Of a stretch of DNA of 24,974 nt, positions 1-7,688 are shown piece by piece. Every line of letters starts with the position of its first letter. Position 1 is the stretch's first letter. Made by a program: the position numbers and the translations under genes. Source of the DNA: DATGZX01 sp035296965 (lineage in GTDB: Bacteria > Planctomycetota > Planctomycetia > Gemmatales > Gemmataceae); contig DATGZX010000026.1 in assembly GCA_035296965.1 (NCBI GenBank), positions 1-24,974 of the forward strand, read 5' to 3'. The notes below the pieces were generated by a model. It was not told where the DNA came from, made no database searches, and saw only the letters and a list, made by a program, of their open reading frames with translations.

Positions 1-20
1 AAGACTGAAGGAAGCCACGG

Positions 21-1088
21 ATGAATCTGGATAACCTGACTCATGCCAGTGGCGAATGGCTGCGTGGCACGGGCCCCGAGGCGGACATCGTCATGTCCAG
101 CCGGATCCGTCTCGCTCGCAATCTGGCTGCATTCCCATTCACCAACCGGGCCAGCGCGCATCAGAAGACCGACATGGAAGGTCTCCTCCGGGATCGCATT
201 TCCAAGTTGGACATGACCCCGCGGCTGACCTATTTCGGAATCGCGGCCCTGTCGGCCCTCGACCGCCAGTTCTTGATCGAACGTCAATTGATCAGCCGCG
301 AAATCGCAGCCGCCGAGGGGCCGCGCGGCGTCGCCTTCGATGAACGCGAAACCATCAGCTTGATGATCAATGAGGAGGATCAGATCCGCCTCCAGGTCAT
401 GCGCAGCGGCCTGTCGCTGGACGAGGGCTGGCAAGAAATCGATCGCGTGGACGACCTGGTCGAGCAGCGCGTCACCTATGCCTTCAGCGACGAGTTTGGT
501 TACTTGACCGCCTGCCCGACAAACGTCGGCACGGGGATGCGCTCCAGCGTCTTGCTGCATTTGCCGGCACTGGGTTGGACCAAGCAGATTGAAAAGGTTT
601 TTCGCGCTCTGCAGAAGATCAACCTCGCCGTGCGTGGTCTCTATGGTGAAGGCAGCAGGGCTTCGGGAGACTTCTATCAAATCTCCAACCAGGTGACGCT
701 CGGCAAGAGCGAGTCGACGATCCTTTCGGAAATCCGCGAAGTGATTCCGGAGATCATCAAGTACGAACGCCACGCCCGCAGCACGCTCATTCGAGAGAAC
801 CGCCAGGCCCTTCAGGATCGCGTTTCGCGCGCCTATGGGACCCTGCAATCTGCCACCATGATGACCTCCGAAGAAACGATGGACCTTCTTTCCAGCGTCC
901 GCCTGGGTATCCACATGGGGCTGCTGGAAGAAATCACGATCGCCACCGTGAATGAGCTCTTCCTGAACACCCAGCCGGCCCATCTGCAAAAACTGATGGG
1001 CAATCAGCTCGACGGCGAAGAGCGGAACGCCGCCCGTGCCCGCTATTTGCGGACCCGTCTGCGCGAAGCCGGCGCGCACCCGAATTAA
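21..1088 (+). CDS. mcsB: Protein arginine kinase McsB
   Basis: This 355-residue protein belongs to the ATP:guanido phosphotransferase family and matches the usual length of McsB, which phosphorylates arginine residues to mark proteins for Clp proteolysis. Visible motifs are the nucleotide-binding SSRIRLARN (residues 26-34), the acidic loop INEEDQIR (116-123) and the active-site CPTNVGTGMR (165-174, Cys165). Near the C-terminus RNAARA (335-340) corresponds to the RDxxRA phosphoarginine-binding motif that separates McsB from creatine and arginine kinases; Asn replaces the usual Asp. The ATG follows a GAAGGAAG stretch. The usual partner mcsA would lie upstream, outside the window; a TGA at bases 6-8 could be the end of a preceding gene. 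No ctsR or clpC is visible downstream. Confidence 0.93.
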   Translation: MNLDNLTHASGEWLRGTGPEADIVMSSRIRLARNLAAFPFTNRASAHQKTDMEGLLRDRISKLDMTPRLTYFGIAALSALDRQFLIERQLISREIAAAEGPRGVAFDERETISLMINEEDQIRLQVMRSGLSLDEGWQEIDRVDDLVEQRVTYAFSDEFGYLTACPTNVGTGMRSSVLLHLPALGWTKQIEKVFRALQKINLAVRGLYGEGSRASGDFYQISNQVTLGKSESTILSEIREVIPEIIKYERHARSTLIRENRQALQDRVSRAYGTLQSATMMTSEETMDLLSSVRLGIHMGLLEEITIATVNELFLNTQPAHLQKLMGNQLDGEERNAARARYLRTRLREAGAHPN

Positions 1089-1216
1089 GCGAAGGGTGAT
1101 TCAGGGTCTTTGCTGATCACCAGCCTACCAACCACTGCGCGTTGTCGCAGGTCTCCCCAATCAACACGCTGGCCGTTTCTCCGTCATAGCCCTTTCGCTG
1201 GCCCGTCGTTTGGTGA

Positions 1217-1222
1217 TATACT
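1217..1222 (+). promoter_or_regulatory. Candidate -10 element directly before the antitoxin gene
   Basis: TATACT matches the bacterial -10 consensus in 5 of 6 positions and ends 7 bases before the ATG at 1230. Transcription would therefore begin at or next to the start codon, giving a leaderless or nearly leaderless antitoxin mRNA. No convincing -35 element is visible. This is inference from sequence only. Confidence 0.35.
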
Positions 1223-1229
1223 CAAAAAA

Positions 1230-1496
1230 ATGGAGACTTCTTTGAACATCGACGTAGCCACTCTTGACGCGCCACACCGGCGCGCGCTGGAAGATGTCAT
1301 CGGCCGGCAATTGGCGGCCAATCAGCGCCTCGTCATCAGCGTGATGGAAGTTGCCGTCCCGCGGACTGCCGATGCCCGGCCTGCGCAGAAGCTGGATGAT
1401 TGGACACACGTCTATGACGGACTGAGCGACGAAGAGATCGAGGCCGTCGATGAAATCGCCAAGACCCGAGCCAACTTGACCCGCAATCTCCCCTAG
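1230..1496 (+). CDS. Antitoxin-like small protein of a VapBC-type pair
   Basis: This small acidic protein of about 88 residues (METSLNIDVATLDAPHRRALED...) lies 3 bases upstream of a PIN-domain toxin gene. That arrangement is the main reason for calling it the antitoxin. No ribbon-helix-helix or AbrB motif is obvious, so the DNA-binding type is not assigned. The central segment (QRLVISVMEV) is predicted strand. The acidic C-terminal part, with DDWTHVYDGLSDEEIEAVDEIA, would be the toxin-wrapping region in a VapB-like protein. The start is uncertain: ATG 1230 sits immediately after a -10-like element, while TTG 1242 has GGAG six bases upstream and would give MNIDVATLDAPH. An upstream in-frame ATG at 1110 is less likely because the extension is Arg/Ser/Pro-rich and unlike a protein. 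Confidence 0.7.
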   Translation: METSLNIDVATLDAPHRRALEDVIGRQLAANQRLVISVMEVAVPRTADARPAQKLDDWTHVYDGLSDEEIEAVDEIAKTRANLTRNLP

Positions 1497-1499
1497 CTC

Positions 1500-1910
1500 A
1501 TGGACGAGGCACTCCTCGACACGGACATCCTCTCTGAAGTCCTCAAGCGCAAGGACCGACAGGTCCTTATGAAGGCCCGTCAGTATCTGGCTGAGCACCA
1601 GCGGTTCGCTTTCTCCGCGATGACTGCCTATGAGATAATCAGGGGCCTGCGTGCTAGAGAGGCGAAGCGGCAGCTTGCCGGATTCCTAAAGACCGTGGAT
1701 ACGAGCGATGTCTTTCCCGTTGGAATGGCCGTATTGACGCGCGCCGCCGAGCTTTGGTCCGACGCCTGTGCAAGCGGTCATGCGCACGGTGATGCTGACC
1801 TCATCATCGCTGCAACGGCTCTGGAGCACAGGCGCGTGCTAATTACAGGAAACACGCCCCACTTCGCGTGGGTCCCTGGGCTGCGACTCGAGGATTGGCG
1901 GCGGCCCTAA
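1500..1910 (+). CDS. vapC: PIN-domain ribonuclease toxin, VapC family
   Basis: This 136-residue single-domain protein has the usual VapC length. The PIN metal-binding acidic residues are visible in order: Asp7 in LLDTDILS, Glu45 in TAYEIIRGL, and Asp98/Asp100 in GDADLIIAATAL, followed by the conserved TGNTPHF (117-122). VapC toxins are Mg-dependent endoribonucleases that cut tRNA or rRNA and are held inactive by the neighbouring antitoxin. The ATG is 3 bases after the antitoxin stop codon, so the two are certainly cotranscribed and probably translationally coupled. All catalytic residues are present, so the toxin looks intact. Confidence 0.9.
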   Translation: MDEALLDTDILSEVLKRKDRQVLMKARQYLAEHQRFAFSAMTAYEIIRGLRAREAKRQLAGFLKTVDTSDVFPVGMAVLTRAAELWSDACASGHAHGDADLIIAATALEHRRVLITGNTPHFAWVPGLRLEDWRRP

Positions 1911-1940
1911 GCGGGCGTGGGCCAACAAGCGTGCTAACGG

Positions 1941-1961
1941 CCGTAAAGTGGCACTTTACGG
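1941..1961. repeat. Perfect inverted repeat after the VapC gene
   Basis: Arms CCGTAAAGTG and CACTTTACGG are perfectly complementary around a single central G. The site lies 30 bases after the toxin stop. No T-run follows on either strand, so it is not a standard intrinsic terminator. With a one-base centre it looks more like a protein-binding dyad than an RNA hairpin. The binding protein is unknown. Confidence 0.5.
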
Positions 1962-1999
1962 TACAGCGCGCCCCAGTCCGCGCCAGCAATCGACCCGCC

Positions 2000-2029
2000 T
2001 TGACATCTTTCCAACGGCCATGCTAAAAG
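2000..2029 (+). promoter_or_regulatory. Candidate sigma-70 promoter for the sugar transferase gene
   Basis: A perfect -35 hexamer TTGACA (2000-2005) is followed after 18 bases by TAAAAG (2024-2029), a 4/6 match to the -10 consensus. Transcription from here would give a leader of about 170 bases before the ATG at 2210. Confidence 0.35.
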
Positions 2030-2084
2030 CCATTCACTTGATACTCTGCGGCGTCTGCTAGGAGATGTCCTCGGTCCCGCGAAG

Positions 2085-2153
2085 CTGCCTGCTCTGCGGC
2101 AAGGTCGCCGAAAAGGCAGTGCGACGGGAGTGGGTGGGCCTTGCCGGAGGCCC
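2085..2153 (+). promoter_or_regulatory. Structured leader with mutually exclusive stems
   Basis: Within the 299-base gap before the sugar transferase gene, CGGCAAGG (2097-2104) is perfectly complementary to CCTTGCCG (2139-2146). GGGCCT (2136-2141) is complementary to AGGCCC (2148-2153). The two pairings share bases 2139-2141 and cannot both form. A further pair is CTGCCT (2085-2090) with AGGCAG (2114-2119). No U-tract follows, so a Rho-independent attenuator is not shown. It does not match any riboswitch consensus that I recognise. Confidence 0.3.
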
Positions 2154-2209
2154 CCAGCCTGGTCCCGCAATAAGGATGTTGCTTTTCACCCTACGGACGG
2201 GGCCCGTTC

Positions 2210-3604
2210 ATGATCAAGCGCAGCAGCCAGGCCCTGGTCGTCTGGTTCATCTCCTGGGACCTGGTTCTGACGGCCGCGGCCTGGGTCGGCGCCTATTACC
2301 TGCGCTTCAATTCCGGTTGGATTCCTCTCTACAAGCCATCGCCCGAGATCTACCTTTGTTTCCGCAGCATCCCGCTCGTCATGCTGCTCAGCGTCGTCGC
2401 CTACCACATTACGGGACAGTATACGATCCATCGTTTACGCCGATTCCGTGAGGAGATGATCGGCGTCATCAAGGGCACGGCGCTTCTGTCCTTGCTGGTG
2501 ATGGCCACGACTTTTTACCGGCAGGACCCCTACGACTCGCGCGCCACCATGGTCCTGTTCACGATGCTCACCACATCGGGCATCCTGACCTGGCGTCGCC
2601 TGAGCTGGTACGCCATCCGCTACGTGCGGAGCTGCGGCTACAATCAGAGTCTTGCGATCATCGTCGGCACGGGGCGCGTCGCTCGGAAGACCGCCTGGGC
2701 CTTGCGTCATGCGAGTTGGATGGGCATCCGCAACTTGGGGTTCGTCGAGGATCAGCCAAACCGCTGGACCAGCGATCTTGATATTCTGGGAACGACGGCG
2801 GAGCTGCCCCGGCTCATCTCCCGCTACGGCATCGAGCATGTGTTCATCTCGTTGCCGTTGAGCAGGTATCATGAAGCGCGCCACGTCTTCGACACACTTT
2901 CGCAGACGTTGGCCGAAGTGCGCCTGGTAGCCGACGTACCCAATCTGGCCGGGCTGTCGCTGACAACGACCAATCTGGACGGACTGCCTGTGATCGGTTT
3001 GCGCGAGAGTCCACACTTCGGGCTCAACGTCGTGGTCAAGCGCGCCATGGATGTCGCCCTTTCGCTTGCAGCCCTTGCCCTGGTCTCGCCGCTGATGCTG
3101 ATCATCGCCGCTCTGGTGAGGCTCACCAGTCCCGGTCCCATCTTCTACCGGCAGGAACGCTGCGGCTTGAACGGGCAGCCTTTTCAGATGCTCAAGTTTC
3201 GCAGCATGCGCGTCGACGCCGAGACGAAGACCGGTGCCGTCTGGACGACCAAAGACGATCCGCGGCGCACCGCCATTGGCGCTATTCTTCGCAGCACGAG
3301 CCTCGATGAATTGCCGCAGCTGATCAATGTGCTCAAGGGAGATATGAGCCTGGTTGGTCCGCGCCCGGAGCGGCCGGTGTTCATCCAGCAGTTCAGCAAG
3401 ACCATACCAAACTACATGGCCCGCCACTGTGTGAAATCCGGCATTACGGGTTGGGCGCAGGTCCACGGCTGGCGCGGCAACACCTCGCTGCGTAAACGGG
3501 TCCAGTACGATCTCTATTACATCACCCACTGGACGCCGTGGTTGGACTTCCGCATCCTCTGGATGACCATCTTCAGGGGGCTATTCCACAGGAACGCCTA
3601 CTAG
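2210..3604 (+). CDS. Undecaprenyl-phosphate sugar-1-phosphate transferase (WcaJ-like)
   Basis: This 464-residue membrane protein has the full-length architecture of polyprenyl glycosylphosphotransferases, which move a hexose-1-phosphate onto undecaprenyl phosphate to start exopolysaccharide or capsule synthesis. Four hydrophobic helices lie at about residues 8-32, 50-68, 88-102 and 112-128. A CoA-binding-like Rossmann segment starts at LAIIVGTGRVARK (148-160). The C-terminal catalytic domain starts at KRAMDVALS (277-285), with a membrane helix and the SPGP break at 307-310. Motifs are KFRSM (329-333), the catalytic Asp-Glu pair in SLDELPQ (364-370) and GPRPERP (383-389). The sugar specificity cannot be read, although the GITGWAQV segment is typical of glucose/galactose-type members. 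No other polysaccharide gene is adjacent. Confidence 0.92.
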   Translation: MIKRSSQALVVWFISWDLVLTAAAWVGAYYLRFNSGWIPLYKPSPEIYLCFRSIPLVMLLSVVAYHITGQYTIHRLRRFREEMIGVIKGTALLSLLVMATTFYRQDPYDSRATMVLFTMLTTSGILTWRRLSWYAIRYVRSCGYNQSLAIIVGTGRVARKTAWALRHASWMGIRNLGFVEDQPNRWTSDLDILGTTAELPRLISRYGIEHVFISLPLSRYHEARHVFDTLSQTLAEVRLVADVPNLAGLSLTTTNLDGLPVIGLRESPHFGLNVVVKRAMDVALSLAALALVSPLMLIIAALVRLTSPGPIFYRQERCGLNGQPFQMLKFRSMRVDAETKTGAVWTTKDDPRRTAIGAILRSTSLDELPQLINVLKGDMSLVGPRPERPVFIQQFSKTIPNYMARHCVKSGITGWAQVHGWRGNTSLRKRVQYDLYYITHWTPWLDFRILWMTIFRGLFHRNAY

Positions 3605-3906
3605 GCCTCTTCGCAAGAACAACTCCTTTCCCTTGTGCCGAAGCTTCGACTGGGAACGCACCGCAGCACACTCCGTTTGTTGAACCGTACGGTTCATTCG
3701 CGAATCGATGTTTCGCGCTCGGCGTTCCCAAAAGTGGCAGACCGGCCGTCCGCGCCCGAGGGCAGGCAATGCTATATGATGATGTAACAGCGCTGGAACT
3801 GGTGCTTGCTGCGCGGATTCGTCATCTGCCTGCCGTAGGATAGGGCTGGATGCCAAACGCTGCCTCCGGGCTCTCGAACTCAAATTGCTAGCACTGGCTG
3901 TGTCTT
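3605..3906 (+). other. Intergenic region upstream of obg with nested palindromes
   Basis: There is no credible gene here. The gap contains nested inverted repeats that could form a three-way junction. The closing stem is GGGAACGC (3652-3659) with GCGTTCCC (3722-3729). Inside it are the 16-base perfect palindrome TGAACCGTACGGTTCA (3681-3696) and the stem CGCGAA (3699-3704) with TTCGCG (3712-3717). An extended -10-like sequence TGCTATATG (3770-3778) lies downstream and could drive obg. The palindrome could equally be an operator. Confidence 0.45.
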
Positions 3907-4914
3907 ATGTTCGTCGATCGCGTTGCAATCTATGTCAAGGGTGGTGACGGCGGCGGAGGGAGCTGCAGCTTCCGCCGGGAAAAGTACGTGCCGCGCGGCG
4001 GGCCCGACGGCGGCGACGGCGGCGACGGCGGCGATGTCATCGTCCGTGCCCAGCCCGGCACCGATAACCTGGCAGGGATCGCGCACAAGAAGCACTGGAA
4101 GGCTCAGGCGGGCGGGCCCGGTCGTGGAGATAATTGCCACGGCAGGCGCGGGCGTGAACTCATCATCGAGGTGCCGCCCGGGACGCTCATCTTCGATCGT
4201 GAGCGCGGCAACATCCTGCGCGATCTGACGGAACCGGGGCAAGAGGTGGTCGTCGCGCGCGGCGGGCGTGGCGGACGCGGCAACAAGGCATTTGCCACAT
4301 CGACCAATCGGGCTCCGCGCGAGACGCAGCCGGGAACGCCGGGTGAAGAGCGCTGGATCGTTCTCGAACTCAAGATGATTGCCGACGCCGGGCTGATTGG
4401 GTTACCCAACGCCGGCAAATCGACGCTGTTGAGCAGGCTAACCCAGGCACAACCCGAAATTGCGGATTACCCCTTTACGACCAAGCACCCGAACCTGGGC
4501 CTTGTCACCGTCGGCGATGAGAGAGCATTTGTGCTCGCCGATCTGCCCGGCCTCATTGAAGGGGCCCATAGCGGCGTCGGTCTCGGGCACGAATTCTTGC
4601 GACACGTCGAACGAACGCGCGTGCTCATTCACCTTGTTGAGCCGTTACCGTCCGATGGCAGCGATCCCTTGCAAAACTATCAGGTCATTCGCCAGGAGCT
4701 GGAGAAACACAGTCGCGTGCTGACCACAAAGCCGGAAATCGTTGCCGTGAGCAAGGCGGAGCTGCCGGGGAGCGAGGAGGTTCGTGCCGGTTTGGAAGAG
4801 GCACTGGAGCGGGAGGTGCTGGGGGTGTCTGCGGTCACCGGCAAGGGACTGTCGCGGCTGGTTGCACGCGTCGTAGAGCTCCTCGATACCTTTGCTGTCG
4901 AGGCAAGATCATGA
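3907..4914 (+). CDS. obg: Obg/CgtA family ribosome-associated GTPase
   Basis: This 335-residue protein has the Gly-rich Obg fold at about 1-158 (VKGGDGGGGSCSFRREKYVPRGGPDGG at the start) and a GTPase domain. G1 is GLPNAGKST (165-173), the switch I region is DYPFTTKHPNLG (187-198), G3 is DLPGLIEGAHSGVGLGHEFL (212-231) and G5 is SAVTGKG (308-314). The G4 motif is SKAE (282-285) where NKxD is usual. There is no C-terminal OCT extension, as in E. coli-type short Obg proteins. Obg proteins take part in 50S subunit maturation and stress signalling. The stop codon overlaps the ATG of the pantothenate kinase gene (ATGA at 4911-4914), so the genes form an operon. Confidence 0.95.
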   Translation: MFVDRVAIYVKGGDGGGGSCSFRREKYVPRGGPDGGDGGDGGDVIVRAQPGTDNLAGIAHKKHWKAQAGGPGRGDNCHGRRGRELIIEVPPGTLIFDRERGNILRDLTEPGQEVVVARGGRGGRGNKAFATSTNRAPRETQPGTPGEERWIVLELKMIADAGLIGLPNAGKSTLLSRLTQAQPEIADYPFTTKHPNLGLVTVGDERAFVLADLPGLIEGAHSGVGLGHEFLRHVERTRVLIHLVEPLPSDGSDPLQNYQVIRQELEKHSRVLTTKPEIVAVSKAELPGSEEVRAGLEEALEREVLGVSAVTGKGLSRLVARVVELLDTFAVEARS

Positions 4915-5669
4915 AGCCGGACCTGGTCGCGGACGTCGGCAACAGCCGGATCAAGTGGGGCCGCTGCCTGGGCGGATTCGTGACAGAGATTGCATCCCTG
5001 GAACCGGATGCGACCGCAACGTGGGAGCAACAGCTTGCTTTCTGGAACGCCACCGGCAAGAACCGCTGGGTCGTCTGCGGCGTGCATCCCCCAAGGCGCG
5101 ATCGATTGACAGAATGGATCCGCGAGCGCGGTGACGAGGTCCTTCTCCTGCACTCCTGGGATCAGTTGCCCATCCGCATGGCGGTTCCTCATAAAGAACG
5201 CGTCGGTATCGATCGGCTGCTGAACGCGGTTGCCGCCAAGACGCGCGTGGCCCCCAAAACGCCCATCATCATTGTGGACGCGGGGACGGCGGTGACCGTC
5301 GATTGGGTGGATGAGACGGGCGCCTTTGCCGGCGGCGCCATCTTCCCAGGATTCCGGCTCATGGCGCAGGCGTTGCACGATTACACCGCGAAATTGCCGG
5401 TGGTCGAAGTGCCGCAATGGCCAAACCCACAAATGCCGGCCACCACTACCGCAATGGCTATCGAAGCCGGTGTGTTCTGGGCCGTGGCGGGCGGAATTCA
5501 GGCCCTGGTGCGCGAACTGCGCCGCCATTCCGAAACCAACGGCGACCCTGAGATCTTTCTGACGGGTGGCAATGGGTCTCTCATCGCGCCGGTACTCGAT
5601 CACTCGGTGCAATTCTGGCGTGAGATGACGCTGGAAGGGCTCCGCATCAGTGCTGAAGCAATCCCATGA
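4911..5669 (+). CDS. coaX: Type III pantothenate kinase
   Basis: This 252-residue protein matches CoaX, which phosphorylates pantothenate in the first step of coenzyme A synthesis and, unlike CoaA, is not feedback-inhibited by CoA. The family motifs are in order: the ASKHA phosphate-1 loop DVGNSRIKWG (8-17), GIDR (99-102), phosphate-2 DAGTAVTVD (123-131), GGAIFPG (141-147) and LTGGNG (217-222). The start overlaps the obg stop by four bases, and its own stop overlaps the next start in the same way (5666-5669). Translation of the three genes is therefore likely coupled. No CoaA or CoaBC gene is visible in the window. Confidence 0.93.
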   Translation: MKPDLVADVGNSRIKWGRCLGGFVTEIASLEPDATATWEQQLAFWNATGKNRWVVCGVHPPRRDRLTEWIRERGDEVLLLHSWDQLPIRMAVPHKERVGIDRLLNAVAAKTRVAPKTPIIIVDAGTAVTVDWVDETGAFAGGAIFPGFRLMAQALHDYTAKLPVVEVPQWPNPQMPATTTAMAIEAGVFWAVAGGIQALVRELRRHSETNGDPEIFLTGGNGSLIAPVLDHSVQFWREMTLEGLRISAEAIP

Positions 5670-6817
5670 ATGCATCCGAACCGGCAGATGAAACCTTCGT
5701 CTCCCGCCTGACACCGGTTGGAAATGCTGCCATCGCGACATTGGGCCTGTGCGGTCCGGCTGCGTACGTGGCAATCCGCACCTTGTTCCATCCGTCCGGG
5801 CAGCAATCGGGGCAGCTTCCAGAGTTTCCCGACCGCGGACGCATCTGGTTCGGCCGGCTCGGCGAAAAAACCGCGGACGAAGTCGTGGTGAGCATTCAGT
5901 CCAACCAGCCCGCCCCCTGGGTCGAGGTGCACTGCCATGGTGGCAACGAAGTCGTCCGAATGCTGCTCGATCTATTTGCGGCACACGGTATTCGGGAGTG
6001 TCCGTGGCAGCATTTCCAGCGAATTACGCTGGGCGATCCATACCAAGCCCTGGCGGCCCGCGCGCTTGCGGACGCATTGACTGCCAGGACCGCCGCTATC
6101 TTGCTCGACCAGTATCAAGGCGCCTTGATCAGGAGGCTCGACGAGATCCGCGCGGCCTGGGCGCGCGGAGATGCGGAGAAGGCTGGCAGGCTTCTTGGAG
6201 AGATGGCAGCCCACGCGGAACTGGGCAGGCATCTCACCACCCCCTGGCGGGTGGTTGTTGCGGGGGCTCCCAATGTCGGAAAGAGCAGCCTGGTGAACGC
6301 GCTGGCCGGTTACCAGCGCTGTGTGGTAGCTCCCAGCCCCGGCACGACGCGCGACGTCGTCCGCACGATCCTCGCCGTCGACGGCTGGCCGATCGAGCTG
6401 GCCGACACGGCCGGCCTGCGGGACGAGGCACTGCCTCTGGAGCTGCACGGCATCGACCTTGCTCGTGCGGCGGCTCGGACGGCGGACGTATGCCTGTGGC
6501 TCGTCGATGGGTCCACAGAGCCAGTTTGGCCGGACCATGCCGTGAAGGCCGGCAAATTGATCGTCAACAAGATTGATTTGCCTCCAGCCTGGGATTTTTC
6601 ACGGGCGTCCGATGCCGTGTGTGTATCCGCGCTGACCGGTGAGGGAATGGGAGACCTATGTCAGGCGCTTTCGCGATGGCTGGTTCCAGAGCCTCCGGCT
6701 CCGGGAGCCGGCGTGCCATTTACTACCGAATTGTGCGACGCCGTGGATCTTGCCTGGCGCCTTTATCGTTCCGGGCAGATGGCCGATTCCCTGCGCGCGC
6801 TGGAGAGCATGATGTAG
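5666..6817 (+). CDS. Degenerate MnmE/TrmE-like GTPase
   Basis: This 383-residue protein has the MnmE domain order but is about 70 residues shorter than MnmE (about 450). The N-terminal tetrahydrofolate-binding domain is recognisable from VEVHCHGGNEVVRMLLDLF (about 90-108), but the usual start motif and AGEFTxRAFLNGK are not conserved (CPWQHFQRITLGD instead). A helical linker precedes the G domain: G1 GAPNVGKSS (200-208), SPGTTRD, DTAGLRDE, NKID and SALTGEG. The protein ends in ALESMM and lacks the C-terminal CxGK motif needed for tRNA wobble-uridine modification. It is therefore probably not the housekeeping MnmE; a paralogue with another role is likely. The gene is translationally coupled to coaX. 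No frameshift restoring a longer C-terminus was seen. Confidence 0.82.
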   Translation: MNASEPADETFVSRLTPVGNAAIATLGLCGPAAYVAIRTLFHPSGQQSGQLPEFPDRGRIWFGRLGEKTADEVVVSIQSNQPAPWVEVHCHGGNEVVRMLLDLFAAHGIRECPWQHFQRITLGDPYQALAARALADALTARTAAILLDQYQGALIRRLDEIRAAWARGDAEKAGRLLGEMAAHAELGRHLTTPWRVVVAGAPNVGKSSLVNALAGYQRCVVAPSPGTTRDVVRTILAVDGWPIELADTAGLRDEALPLELHGIDLARAAARTADVCLWLVDGSTEPVWPDHAVKAGKLIVNKIDLPPAWDFSRASDAVCVSALTGEGMGDLCQALSRWLVPEPPAPGAGVPFTTELCDAVDLAWRLYRSGQMADSLRALESMM

Positions 6818-6998
6818 AAGCAATTCCATCTCTGACCTTTGTCGCTGGCGAATGGACCTGACTGGCTGCGGGAAAAGAAGCCAAAGCGGTGATACCGGGC
6901 CCCTTGCATGGTTCGCGGAGCACTGCAAAGAAGAACGGCGCGCCTGAAGTCGAATTCTATGAATGACTTTGCGGGTTCGGAGCGCGAGAGGAGAGCAC

Positions 6999-7652
6999 AT
7001 GAATCCCGTAAGTCTGGAATTCCTCACGGAGCAGCTCGAACTGGGCGAACAGCTCCTGGCCCATCGAGGAGAAATGCTTGAACCTCAAGATCTTCCAGGT
7101 CGCTATGGGCGAGTTGTCCGAGCCATCGATCATTTGCTCCAGGATTTGAATTGCGAATCAGTTCTTGCAGGGGGCTGGGCGGTCTGGCGCCATGGATACT
7201 TCGGCCGGATGACGCAGGATATCGATATCGTGCTGCCATCTGCGCGGATCGAGGAGTTCTTGCGGGTTGCGGCGGTATCAGGATTTGAAGTTTTCGTGCA
7301 GCCCGAGGGCCGCTGGCCCAAATTGTTGCACAAGGAGACTCACATCAAGGTCGATATTTTGCCCGAAGGCGGGCGCCCCGGCACTGCGAATAAACTGGCG
7401 CCGACGACCATCCCTCACCCGAAATCACTAGGTGCAATCGGCTCGACGCTTCGTTACATTGACTTGTCAGCCCTCATTGAGCTGAAACTTGCTGCCGGAC
7501 GACCACGCGACGAGGGCAACGTGGCCGAGTTGCTACGGGTTCAGTTGGACCAGGCGGATGCAATTCGCGCGCATCTCGCCGGAGTACATCCCGACTACGT
7601 CGCCATGTTCAATGGATTGGTTGAGCGCGCTCGCGCGCAACGAGACGAATAA
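6999..7652 (+). CDS. Nucleotidyltransferase-fold protein
   Basis: This 217-residue protein carries the minimal nucleotidyltransferase signature: GGWAVWRHGYFGRMTQDIDIVL, with GGW at 58-60 and the metal-binding DxD at 74-76, and a third acidic strand VDI at 118-120. It resembles AbiEii-like and related uncharacterised nucleotidyltransferases; the substrate is unknown. I chose ATG 6999 because AGAGGAGAG lies just upstream; an in-frame ATG at 6963 has no such site. The 181 bases before it hold no gene that I can support. A short stem CGTCG-AAA-CGACG (7671-7683) follows the stop. No obvious antitoxin partner is adjacent. Confidence 0.75.
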   Translation: MNPVSLEFLTEQLELGEQLLAHRGEMLEPQDLPGRYGRVVRAIDHLLQDLNCESVLAGGWAVWRHGYFGRMTQDIDIVLPSARIEEFLRVAAVSGFEVFVQPEGRWPKLLHKETHIKVDILPEGGRPGTANKLAPTTIPHPKSLGAIGSTLRYIDLSALIELKLAAGRPRDEGNVAELLRVQLDQADAIRAHLAGVHPDYVAMFNGLVERARAQRDE

Positions 7653-7688
7653 CGGAACTTCCAAGGGCGCCGTCGAAACGACGTTTGC

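Noticed and set aside
2065..2451. Plus-strand frame starting MSSVPRSCLLCGKVAEK, with one CxxC pair
   Set aside because: It overlaps the sugar transferase coding region in another frame for most of its length and lacks a second Cys pair; the region is better read as a structured leader.
2435..3529. A 364-codon minus-strand frame opposite the sugar transferase gene
   Set aside because: The plus-strand protein is unmistakable over its whole length and the antisense translation has no recognisable domain.
4680..5984. A 434-codon minus-strand open frame opposite obg, coaX and the GTPase gene
   Set aside because: It is antisense to three clearly recognised genes and its Arg/His/Pro/Gly-rich composition is that of a shadow frame in GC-rich DNA.
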